Source: Streptomyces curacoi
Lineage (GTDB): Bacteria > Actinomycetota > Actinomycetes > Streptomycetales > Streptomycetaceae
Length of the DNA: 64,000 nt
Direction of reading: 5' to 3'
Assembly (NCBI RefSeq): GCF_001513975.1
Contig: NZ_KQ947990.1
Span: 422,336 to 486,335 of the forward strand
Shown here: in pieces, positions 53,388-61,284 of the stretch
Layout: every line of letters starts with the position of its first letter
Position numbering within the stretch: position 1 is the stretch's first letter
Position numbers and translations under genes: made by a program
Notes under the pieces: generated by a model
Databases searched by the model: none
Seen by the model: only the letters and a program-made list of their open reading frames with translations
What the model was told of the DNA's origin: nothing

Positions 53388-54383
53388 ATGACGACAGGTC
53401 GGCTCGGGCAGCAAGCCGCGCCGCCGAACGCGGCCTACGCCGGGCAGGTCGTGCATTTCCCGGATCCGGTTCGGGCGGCCCGTCACCCGAGAGGAGTACG
53501 GGTCGATGAGCGGGGTTACCCCGACTTCTCGCCGTATGCGCGGGCGGCGGCGGAGATCGCGGAGCCGCCGGAGGGTTTCGGTGTCGACGAGTTGCGGCTG
53601 ACGGACTATGTGTCGGCGAACGCGGCGCTGGCGGCGTCGGGACACGATCTGTGGGACACGGTGTCGGCGGTGGCGACGCCGCATGGCTGGACGTGGCATC
53701 ACGTGGCGGGTTCGCGGCGGCTGGAGCTGGTGCCGGTCGAGGTGAAGGCGTTGCTGCGGCATCACGGTGGGATCGCGACGTCGTCGGTGGATCAGCACAA
53801 GCGGGGGACGCGGCCGTTGCAGGAGACGCGGCCGGCGCATTTCCGGCTGCCGAAGTCGGGTGTGGCGGTGACGGAGTCGCAGGTGCTGGGGGTGGAGGAG
53901 GACCTCGGGTACCGGCTGCCGGGTGCGTATCGCTCGTTCTTGAAGGCGGCGGGCGGGTGTGCCCCCGTGGGGACTGCTCTGGACGCGGAGTTGGGCCTGC
54001 TGATCGACCAGCCCCTGTTCACGGTGCGGGACGAGGCGGCGGTCAATGACCTGGTCTACGTCAACAAGTGTCTGCGTGACCATCTGACCAAGGACTACTT
54101 GGGTGTTGGGTTTGTGCAGGGCGGGTTGCTGGCCGTGAAGGTGAAGGGCGACCGGATCGGTTCGGTGTGGTTCTGCGCGTACGACGACGTGCGGGATGTG
54201 GATCCTTCGTGGTCGGCGGGCGAGCGGGTGGAGCGGTTGTTGCTGCCGTGCGGTGAGGACTTCGACGCGTTTCTGTCCCGGTTGGCGGGTTCTCCGCCGG
54301 AGTTGGAGACGGTGGCGAATCTGATGGTGGACGGCGGGTTCGCCCGTGCGGTGCCGGTTGCCGCTGCGGCTGTGGGGGAGTGA
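53388..54383 (+). CDS. Fusion of a WHH/HNH-type nuclease-toxin-like domain with a SUKH (SMI1/KNR4) domain
   Basis: Seen: 331 residues from ATG 53388 (AGGGGGC upstream); ATG 53349 is an alternative. Residues ~30-130 follow the WHH branch of HNH/endonuclease VII toxins: HPRGVRVDERGYPDFSPYA, DYVSANAAL, then W103-H104-H105 in GWTWHHVAG, and LELVPVEVKALLRHHGG. Canonical members have a third His after WHH and a His where Lys120 sits, so catalysis may be weakened. Residues ~160-310 form a SUKH-1 domain (VLGVEEDLGYRLPGAYRSFL, GFVQGGLLAVKVKG, GSVWFCAYDDVRD). Known: the two domains normally occur on separate toxin and immunity proteins. Its stop overlaps the next start (GTGA). Confidence 0.82.
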   Translation: MTTGRLGQQAAPPNAAYAGQVVHFPDPVRAARHPRGVRVDERGYPDFSPYARAAAEIAEPPEGFGVDELRLTDYVSANAALAASGHDLWDTVSAVATPHGWTWHHVAGSRRLELVPVEVKALLRHHGGIATSSVDQHKRGTRPLQETRPAHFRLPKSGVAVTESQVLGVEEDLGYRLPGAYRSFLKAAGGCAPVGTALDAELGLLIDQPLFTVRDEAAVNDLVYVNKCLRDHLTKDYLGVGFVQGGLLAVKVKGDRIGSVWFCAYDDVRDVDPSWSAGERVERLLLPCGEDFDAFLSRLAGSPPELETVANLMVDGGFARAVPVAAAAVGE

Positions 54384-57166
54384 GCTTCGCGATGGTGACG
54401 TTCGCGCAGGCGCAGGAGCGCGCGGAAGAGTGGATCAACGGGGATGTGCCGTCGTACCAGCATCGTGAGGTGCGGGTGCGGGAGTTCGAGCTCGGGTTCG
54501 TGGTGTGGGCCGAGGACCGGGCGGACGGGCCGCGGTCGGACGGCGGTGCGCAGCGGCTGGTGATCGCCCGGGACAGCGGGGAGGCCACATTGTGGCCTTC
54601 GCTGCCGGTGGGTGAGGTGATTCGCCGGTACGAGGAGGAGTACGGCCGTGCGGGCGCGGCCACCGCCCCGGTGCCGGCTGCTCCGGCTCGCGTGGACCTC
54701 AATCAGACGTCGTTTCTGCTGACTCCGCCGGAGTGGTTGCAGGAGGCGGCGGACAAGCTGGGGGACTCGGATCGCCGGGACGGGGGTTCGGGGTCCGGAG
54801 ATTCGGGTGCCGGGGGTTCGGGGTCCGGCTCGGGTGGTGAGGCCGGTGCGGAGGCGGGTGCCTCTGGCGTTACGTCACCCGATGTGTCTGCCGCGCCCCG
54901 TGTGCCTGAGGGGGCGACCCCGTGGGCCGGTACGGACACCAGTGCCGATGCGCTTGAGGACCGTTCCGTGCCGTTGCCGGAGACCGTGTTCGCGCCGCCG
55001 TTGAGCGGTGACGACACCGCGCCGCCGGACGCCAAGACGGCACTGATGTCGGGCGGCAGCCAGCTTCCGCCGACGGCGATCGAGCCGGCGCTCGACGATC
55101 CGGACGCGCCGGGTGGGCAGGGCGGCACGCCTCCGCCCGCGCCGGGTGCGCCGGCGTACGGGTATCCGCAGGCGGCCGGTGTTCCGGGTACGCCGCCTCC
55201 GGGCGCCCCCGCGCCGGGTGCGATGCCGCCGCCCGCGCCTTCCTACGGCTATCCGCGGGGCGGGCCCGCCGGTGGTGCGGGCGCGCCGCAGGCTCCGGGC
55301 GGTCCGGGCCGGCCGCTCGCGCCGAACGCCGGGGACATCGCCGATGCCGCGACGAGCAAGGCGGCGCCTCCCCCACGTGCGCGCGGTGGGGCGACGCCGC
55401 CTCCGCCGCCGGGTGCCCCGGGGACGCCGGGTGCGCGGGCGGGGGGTACGACTCCTCCGCCACCGCCGCCTCCAGGGGTTCCGGGTGCGCCCGGGGTTCC
55501 GGCGGGGGCTCCGGCCGGGGGGTACGTTCCGACGCAGCTCGTGTCGGCGCTGGGGTCCGAGGGGCCCGAGGGTGCTGGTGGGCCGGGGGCGCCGCAGGGG
55601 CCGGGAGGCGCGGACACGCCTGCCGCTCCGCAGCCGCCGGGTGCCCCGGCTGGGCCCGGTGCGCCGAATCCGCCGGGGGCTCCCAACCCGCCCGGTGCTC
55701 CCCACCCGCCCGGCGCGCCCGGCGTTGCGCCTGCGGGCGGTGTGCACCACGCCGCCACGGTGCTGGCCGACCCGAGCCAGATGGGCGGCCCTCCGCAGCC
55801 TCCGGGCGCCCCGGGCACGCCAGGTGCCCCGCAGCCGCCCGGCGCCCCTGGCATGCCCGGTGCGCAGGGTGCCCAGGGTTCCTCGGGCGGCGCTCAGGGT
55901 TCCGTACACCACGCGGAGACCGTGCTGTCCGCGCCCCCGGTCGGCGGCCCCGGCGTGCCTCCGCCGCCGCAGGCGCCCGGCGCTCCCGCCATGCCCGGCG
56001 CGTCTGGTGCTCACGGCGCGCCTGGCGCGCCCGGCGTTCCGCACGCCCCCGGCATGCCTCCGGGCGCCCCGCAGCCCCCGATGCCTCCGGGCGCCGTCCC
56101 GCCGCCGCCCGGTCAGCCCGGTCAGCCTGGGCCGGGTCAGCCCGGCCCGGTTCAGCCCCCCGCGTACGGCTACCCCCAGCAGCCCACCGGCCAGCCGACG
56201 GTCGGCCCGGGCTACCAGGCCGTTCTCCGATACCGCGCGCAGGACGGGTCGGAGCAGCAGCTGATCCGGCGTTCGGCGCCGGGGACGCCGCACCCGGAGT
56301 GGCAGATCTTCCATGAGCTGCGGGCCATGAACGTGCCGCCGGACCAGGTGCTGGAGCTGCACACGGAGCTGGAGTCGTGTGAGCTGCCGGGTGCGTACTG
56401 CGCGCGGATGATCCGGGAGCAGTGGCCGCAGGCGCGGATCACGTCCATCGCGCCGTACGGCACGGATCACGCGAGCCGGCAGCAGGGCATGCAGCAACTG
56501 CTCGCCCACCAGGGCGAGTTGCACCAGGTGGCCGACGGCCCTGCCCGGCCGGCACCGGTGCGCGCCCCGCTGCCGCAGGTGCAGGCGGCGCCGCCGATTC
56601 CGCCGGAGGGTGTGGCGCAGGAGCTGGCGGGGGCGTTCGGGCCGGGGATCTTCCGGTTCGAGCAGGCCGCCGTGTCCCGGCAGGGCGTGCCGCCGGTCGT
56701 GGCGCACAGCCTGGTGGTCGGCGGTCTGCCGATGGACATGGGGCCGTTCTTCTGGGCGCAGGCCCAGCCGGGGCGGCCCGTTCCGACGCTGGCGGAGCTG
56801 GCGCAGGAGCGCGGGGTGCAGCCGGCCTCGGACGCGGGCTCGTACCTCGTCATGGGCAGCGACTTCGGCAGGGCGCTCTGTGTGCAGTACGGGACGGCGC
56901 ACATCGTCGCCGTGCCGGTGGAGGCGGGGCCGGGCGGTGCGCCCGTACCGCCGCAGTTCGTGAACACGGGTCTGCCCGAGTTCCAGCGCTGCCTGGCTCT
57001 GCTGGGCCGTATGTGGCGTCTTCGCTTCGGTCTGAACCAGGAGCAGGCGGGCCGTTGGACCGTCGACTTCCAGGCGCAGCTCGCCTCCCTCGACCCGGCG
57101 GCGCTCGGGTCGCCGGAGAGCTGGTGGTCGGTGCTGCTGGAGCAGATGTGGGACGGATTGCTGTGA
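54380..57166 (+). CDS. 928-residue protein: N-terminal small domain, Pro/Gly-rich centre, deaminase-like domain and SUKH-4-like domain
   Basis: Seen: starts at GTG 54380 (GTGA overlap) or ATG 54392. Residues 1-90 are a compact alpha/beta domain (AQERAEEWINGD, RLVIARDSGEATLWPSLP), possibly YrhB/Imm35-like. Residues ~125-610 are collagen-like Pro/Gly/Ala repeats broken by short blocks such as VHHAATVLADP and VHHAETVLSAP. Residues ~611-705 look like a toxin-type deaminase: H661-T-E663 in LELHTELESC and C667-x6-C674 in CELPGAYCARMI. Residues ~735-925 resemble SUKH-4 (GSYLVMGSDFGRALCVQYG, QFVNTGLPEFQRCLALLG). No signal peptide or TM. Inferred: a toxin-like and an immunity-like domain tethered in one cytoplasmic chain. 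Confidence 0.8.
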   Translation: MSFAMVTFAQAQERAEEWINGDVPSYQHREVRVREFELGFVVWAEDRADGPRSDGGAQRLVIARDSGEATLWPSLPVGEVIRRYEEEYGRAGAATAPVPAAPARVDLNQTSFLLTPPEWLQEAADKLGDSDRRDGGSGSGDSGAGGSGSGSGGEAGAEAGASGVTSPDVSAAPRVPEGATPWAGTDTSADALEDRSVPLPETVFAPPLSGDDTAPPDAKTALMSGGSQLPPTAIEPALDDPDAPGGQGGTPPPAPGAPAYGYPQAAGVPGTPPPGAPAPGAMPPPAPSYGYPRGGPAGGAGAPQAPGGPGRPLAPNAGDIADAATSKAAPPPRARGGATPPPPPGAPGTPGARAGGTTPPPPPPPGVPGAPGVPAGAPAGGYVPTQLVSALGSEGPEGAGGPGAPQGPGGADTPAAPQPPGAPAGPGAPNPPGAPNPPGAPHPPGAPGVAPAGGVHHAATVLADPSQMGGPPQPPGAPGTPGAPQPPGAPGMPGAQGAQGSSGGAQGSVHHAETVLSAPPVGGPGVPPPPQAPGAPAMPGASGAHGAPGAPGVPHAPGMPPGAPQPPMPPGAVPPPPGQPGQPGPGQPGPVQPPAYGYPQQPTGQPTVGPGYQAVLRYRAQDGSEQQLIRRSAPGTPHPEWQIFHELRAMNVPPDQVLELHTELESCELPGAYCARMIREQWPQARITSIAPYGTDHASRQQGMQQLLAHQGELHQVADGPARPAPVRAPLPQVQAAPPIPPEGVAQELAGAFGPGIFRFEQAAVSRQGVPPVVAHSLVVGGLPMDMGPFFWAQAQPGRPVPTLAELAQERGVQPASDAGSYLVMGSDFGRALCVQYGTAHIVAVPVEAGPGGAPVPPQFVNTGLPEFQRCLALLGRMWRLRFGLNQEQAGRWTVDFQAQLASLDPAALGSPESWWSVLLEQMWDGLL

Positions 57167-57230
57167 GGACCTCTCCCGGCTTGCTTGTCGGGACGCCACC
57201 CGGTTGCCGCTGACGGCGGCGTGCGGGTGT

Positions 57231-57273
57231 GAAAGGGCCGGCTCTCGGTTGTGCGACCGGAGCCGGCCCTTTC
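57231..57273 (+). terminator. Intrinsic terminator after the deaminase/SUKH-4 gene
   Basis: GAAAGGGCCGGCTC (57231-57244) pairs perfectly with GAGCCGGCCCTTTC (57260-57273); inside, CGGT and ACCG pair after a one-base bulge. It separates the SUKH cluster from the next gene. The rest of 57167-57414 shows only a promoter region, with an AT-rich stretch (57355-57390) before the next start. Confidence 0.92.
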
Positions 57274-57414
57274 GTATGCGCCTTTCCTCGTGTCTCTGCG
57301 CCTGCGACGGCACCCCCCGCGCGGAGTGTCGCGTTATGAACGCTTCTGCCTGATACATCAAGATGTGCGCTAAATCATCATTTTCATTCCCGTTCGGCGG
57401 AAAGGGGTTCCAGG

Positions 57415-58302
57415 ATGAGCAGCGCACCGGCCTCGCTCTACGACTTCGCGGTCGTACGCGGACGTGGCTACCGCCCCGCCCAGGTCGACGCCTACATCCG
57501 TGCCCTCTTCCGGGACCGCGACGCCGCCTGGGAACGGGCCGCCCGGCTCACCGTGCTGGCCAAGGAGATGGAGGCGGAGGCCGAGCGGCTGCGGGAGGTG
57601 GTGGCGCAGCTCGCTCCGCAGACGTACGAGACGCTCGGCGAGCGTGCGCGGCGGATCTTCGAGCTGGCGGAGGAGGAGGCCGCTGCCCTGCGGGAGGACG
57701 CGCGGCAGGAGGCGCGGCGCCTGATGGAGGAGGCGCAGGAGCAGGCGGACACCGTGCGCGACGCGGCACAGGCGCACGCCGAGGTCATCGCCGCCGAGGT
57801 CGACGAAGCCGTCCGCCAGCGGTTGTCCGCGGCGCGTGCCGAGGCGGGCGAGGTCCGTATCGCCGCCCGGCGTGCGCTGAAGGCGGGGCGCGGGGAGGAA
57901 CTCGGCGTGCTGCGCGAGGTACGGCAGTGCACCGCAAGGGTGCTCGCCGAGCAGGCGAAGGAGCATGCCGCGCGCTGGGCCGAGGCCGAGCGGGAGGCGG
58001 AGGAGCGGCTGGCCGCGGCGGAGGAGTCCGAGCGGGAGCGGCTGGCGCTGGCCGAGGCCGCGTTGGCCGAGGCGAAGCAGGAGTTCGCGGATGCGCAGAC
58101 CTCGGCGCGGCGGTTGCAGGAGGAGGCGCAGGCGCACGCGACGCAGGTGGTGATGGAGGCCCGGCGGCGGGCGGACCAGATCGCCCGCGAGACGGAGCGG
58201 GTGCTGCGCGAGCACAGCGAGATGTGGGACCAGGTGCGGGCGCACATCGGTCAGATGCGCAACAGCCTTACGGTGCTCACGGGACAGGTGGCGCAGGAGT
58301 GA
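57415..58302 (+). CDS. DivIVA-like coiled-coil protein
   Basis: Seen: 295 residues from ATG 57415. The N-terminal ~50 residues (YDFAVVRGRGYRPAQVDAYI) match the short DivIVA-type start; residues ~30-290 are almost unbroken Ala/Glu/Arg heptads forming a long coiled coil. No TM. Known: Streptomyces DivIVA, Scy and FilP-like coiled coils organise polar growth and cytoskeletal scaffolds; related proteins are often mis-annotated as cellulose-binding. Inferred: a cytoskeletal or polarity scaffold. Transcriptionally isolated by the preceding terminator. Confidence 0.82.
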   Translation: MSSAPASLYDFAVVRGRGYRPAQVDAYIRALFRDRDAAWERAARLTVLAKEMEAEAERLREVVAQLAPQTYETLGERARRIFELAEEEAAALREDARQEARRLMEEAQEQADTVRDAAQAHAEVIAAEVDEAVRQRLSAARAEAGEVRIAARRALKAGRGEELGVLREVRQCTARVLAEQAKEHAARWAEAEREAEERLAAAEESERERLALAEAALAEAKQEFADAQTSARRLQEEAQAHATQVVMEARRRADQIARETERVLREHSEMWDQVRAHIGQMRNSLTVLTGQVAQE

Positions 58303-58436
58303 ACGAGCCTCACTCCCGCGCCGCCGCCACGACGACCGGCCGACCACTCGCCCCAGTCCACCCCCGTCCTCCCCGCACACCCACGTTTCCGCCTCGTCCG
58401 CTCCGTCCGCCCCACCCGCCCCCGTCCGCCCCGGCG

Positions 58437-60047
58437 TCAGTCCCCCCTGCGCACCGCCCCCGCCAGAATCCAGCCCTCCACAGCCTCGTACTGCCGCCGC
58501 TGTTCCTCGATCTTCCGCCGCCCCGACACGACCGTCCCCAGCCACCCGAAGGCGAAGCCGGCCGGAATGGACACCAGCCCGGGCGTCGTGAACGGGAACC
58601 AGTTGAAGTCGGCGTCGGGGAAGGCCGAGACGGGCGACCCGGAGACCAGATTGGTCCCCGGCATCAGCACCAGCACCACCAGCGAGCCGCCGATCAGGGT
58701 CCACAGCAGGCCGGTCCGGGTGTACCGGCGCCAGAAGAGGCTGTAGACCAGCGCAGGTGCGATGGCGGAGGCGCCCAGGGTGAAGGACAGGGTCACCAGC
58801 GGCTGCAGGCTGTGGTGCTGGACCAGCGTCGCCAGAATGATCGTCGGCACCCCCACCGCCAGCGCCGACAGCCGCGCCAGCATCATCTCGCGGCGTCCGG
58901 ACAGCTCCTGTACCCGCGTGGCGAACACGTCGTGGGCGAGGGAGTTCGCGCAGGCGAGGATCATGCCCGCGACCGAGGCGAGCACGGTCAGGAAGATGGC
59001 CGTGGTGACCGCCGTGAAAAGGAAGGTCTCCGCGGCCGAGACCTCGACGCCGAAGGCGGCCCTGGAGCCGATCAGGTAGGCCGTGTTGCCCTGCGGGTCC
59101 GCCCCGGCGATGACCTCCCGGCCGATCAGCGCGGTCGCGCCGAAGCCGACCACCGTGATCACCAGCACGAACACCGCCACGCTGGACACCGCCCAGGACA
59201 TCGAGCGCCGCACCTGACGCGCGCCGCTCGCCGTGTACATGCGCATGGTGATGTGCGGCAGACACGCACCGCCCAGCACGACCGCGAACTGGGAGCTGAT
59301 CATGTCCAGGCGGGGATGCGGCCCGCCCGCGAACTGCAGCCCCGACTCCAGGAACGCCGGCCCGACCCCGCTGCGCTCCGCCGCCGCGTCGAACAGCGCG
59401 GTCGGATCCCAGTCGAACCGCTGCAGCACCAGTACGGCGACCACGGCGCCCGACCCGAGCAGCATCACCATCTTCAGGATCTGGATGAGGGCCGTGCCCT
59501 TCATCCCGCCGATCGCCGCATAACTGATCATGAGCACGCCGAGCCCGATGATGCACCCGGTCTTCAAGCGATCGCTCGAAAAGCCCAGGATGAACGCCAG
59601 CAACTGCCCCGTCCCGGCCAGCTGCACCAGCATCAGCGGCACCAGTGCGGCCAGCGTCACCGCGCACGCCGCGATGCGTACGCCCCGCCCCGGCATACGG
59701 CGCGCCAGCGCGTCGCCCATCGTGAAGCGGCCCGCGTTGCGCAGCGGTTCCGCCAGCAGGAACATCAGCAGCATCAGGGACAGGGCCGTGCTCAGGGCCA
59801 GCACGATCCCGTCGTACCCGCACAGCGCGATCACCCCGGTCGTGCCCAGGACGGTCGCCGCGCTGATGTAGTCGCCGGCGATCGCCAGGCCGTTGCGCAT
59901 GGGGGACAGGGAGCTGTAGCCCGTGTAGAACTCGTCGAGGTCGTCGCTGTCGGGCCCCGTCATCACGCACAACAGCAGCGTGATGGTGGCCACCGCGCAG
60001 AACGCGACCAGCGACATCGCCTGCGCGTCCCCACTGAAGTCGGTCAT
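58437..60047 (-). CDS. Sodium:solute symporter, ActP-like (acetate/monocarboxylate)
   Basis: Seen: 536 residues from ATG 60047, overlapping the DUF485 stop (ATGA). About 13 TM spans. GDYISAATVLGTTGVIAL, DSDDLDEFYTGYSSL and the mid-chain CANSLAHDVFATRV are typical of the acetate/pyruvate branch of the SSS family. Known: ActP-type carriers import acetate and other short carboxylates with sodium or protons and are encoded after a DUF485 protein. The C-terminus is a cytoplasmic RRKIEEQRRQYEAVEGW tail. Confidence 0.92.
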   Translation of the reverse strand: MTDFSGDAQAMSLVAFCAVATITLLLCVMTGPDSDDLDEFYTGYSSLSPMRNGLAIAGDYISAATVLGTTGVIALCGYDGIVLALSTALSLMLLMFLLAEPLRNAGRFTMGDALARRMPGRGVRIAACAVTLAALVPLMLVQLAGTGQLLAFILGFSSDRLKTGCIIGLGVLMISYAAIGGMKGTALIQILKMVMLLGSGAVVAVLVLQRFDWDPTALFDAAAERSGVGPAFLESGLQFAGGPHPRLDMISSQFAVVLGGACLPHITMRMYTASGARQVRRSMSWAVSSVAVFVLVITVVGFGATALIGREVIAGADPQGNTAYLIGSRAAFGVEVSAAETFLFTAVTTAIFLTVLASVAGMILACANSLAHDVFATRVQELSGRREMMLARLSALAVGVPTIILATLVQHHSLQPLVTLSFTLGASAIAPALVYSLFWRRYTRTGLLWTLIGGSLVVLVLMPGTNLVSGSPVSAFPDADFNWFPFTTPGLVSIPAGFAFGWLGTVVSGRRKIEEQRRQYEAVEGWILAGAVRRGD

Positions 60048-60475
60048 CGCCCCGTCCCCCTCCTGCCCGCTTCCCGCTTGGCGTCCACCGCGGCCTGCTT
60101 GCGGATCCGGTCCGCGATCGGGTCGACGTGGCGGCGGGCCGTGTGTTCGTACAGCCCGATCGCCAGCCAGGTCACGGGCAGTTGGAGCAGCGCGAGCAGC
60201 AGGCCGGCGGGCAGTCCGTCGGTGACCGTGCTCGTCATGAACCCGGGTGCGAAGGCGGAGAGGACGAGAAAGAGCGTGAAGTAGCCGAGCGCGGTGAGCG
60301 TCGCCACACGCCGCTGCCAGCGGTAGGCGCTGCGCAGGATCCGCAGGTCGCTGTGGTGGCCGAGGGGTGGGTGGTCGGGGGTGCGGTGGGGTGGGGGTGT
60401 GGGTGGCTGCGGGGGGACGGGGGGTTGCCAGGGATAGGTGGCGTACGGGTTGTACGGGTCGTACGGGGAGGACAT
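60044..60475 (-). CDS. DUF485 membrane protein, symporter partner
   Basis: Seen: 143 residues from ATG 60475, with AAGGAGC seven bp upstream. The N-terminal ~40 residues are Pro/Tyr-rich (PYDPYNPYATYPWQPP). The DUF485 domain follows with TM spans at ~63-83 (TLTALGYFTLFLVLSAFAP) and ~92-115 and a terminal RRHVDPIADRIRKQA. Known: DUF485 (YjcH) proteins are cotranscribed with ActP-type symporters. The longer Pro-rich head is unusual for the family. The 205-bp gap upstream holds the promoter. Confidence 0.92.
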   Translation of the reverse strand: MSSPYDPYNPYATYPWQPPVPPQPPTPPPHRTPDHPPLGHHSDLRILRSAYRWQRRVATLTALGYFTLFLVLSAFAPGFMTSTVTDGLPAGLLLALLQLPVTWLAIGLYEHTARRHVDPIADRIRKQAAVDAKREAGRRGTGR

Positions 60476-60680
60476 CCCGGTGCTCCTTGCGCGACTCGGA
60501 TCCGGTGCGGCGGACCGCAGGGAGGTAGGGGGGTGGGCGAGCGAGTCACGCACGCTACTTCGGTGGACCGGGAGTGCGCGGGGTTTTCACCAAACTGAGC
60601 GGTCGGTATGCGCTTACTATGCCAAACCGTGTCTGACCTGCGGTGTTACCGCCGTTAACTCGGACGTGCGAGCACCGGGA

Positions 60681-61181
60681 TCACATGGAGGACCCCCTCC
60701 CGAGATCCGAGCGCCGATAGCGGACCCCGGGCCGGCCGTCGAGCGTGATGTCCTCCACCACGGTGAAGGCGTTCCTCTGCAGGACGGCCCGGGACGCCAG
60801 GTTGTCCAGGGTGGTGACCGCGACCAGGGACGTCAGTCCGTACGCCGTACCCGCCACCCGGCACACCTCCGCCACCGCGGCCGTGGCGACGCCCTTGCCC
60901 GCCGCCCGCTCGCCGATCCGGTACCCCAGCTCGGCGGACGCGTCGGCCACGTCGACCAGATTGACCCGCCCGACGAGGCGCCCCTCGTCGTCCAGCACCA
61001 CATGGAAGTGACAGATTCCGGCGGCCTGTTCGGCCAGCAACGCCTCGTGCCGGGCGGCGAAGCCGGCGAAGTAGGCGTCCCCGCGGTCCGGGATCGACCG
61101 GGCGAAGTACTCGCGGTTCTGCCGCTCGAAGGCCAGCAGGGCGTCCGCGTGGTCGGCGCGTAGGCGCTCCAGGGTCAGCAT
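60681..61181 (-). CDS. GNAT-family acetyltransferase (RimJ/RimL-like)
   Basis: Seen: 166 residues from ATG 61181; the ribosome site is weak. ERLRADHADALLAFERQNREYF, RLVGRVNLVDV, ELGYRIGERAAGKGVATAAV (acetyl-CoA loop) and NLASRAVLQRNAF (motif B) match ribosomal-protein-acetyltransferase-like GNATs. Known: these acetylate N-termini or small amines. Substrate not predictable. Monocistronic and divergent from the secreted hydrolase. Confidence 0.87.
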   Translation of the reverse strand: MLTLERLRADHADALLAFERQNREYFARSIPDRGDAYFAGFAARHEALLAEQAAGICHFHVVLDDEGRLVGRVNLVDVADASAELGYRIGERAAGKGVATAAVAEVCRVAGTAYGLTSLVAVTTLDNLASRAVLQRNAFTVVEDITLDGRPGVRYRRSDLGRGSSM

Positions 61182-61284
61182 GGTGGACAGGGTATGCACG
61201 TACGTCCGTGGTACGACAGCGTGTGCCGGGCGGGGGACTACGGGGTGACGCCAGGTCAGGGGCGCGCGGCCTACCGTCCTGTGC

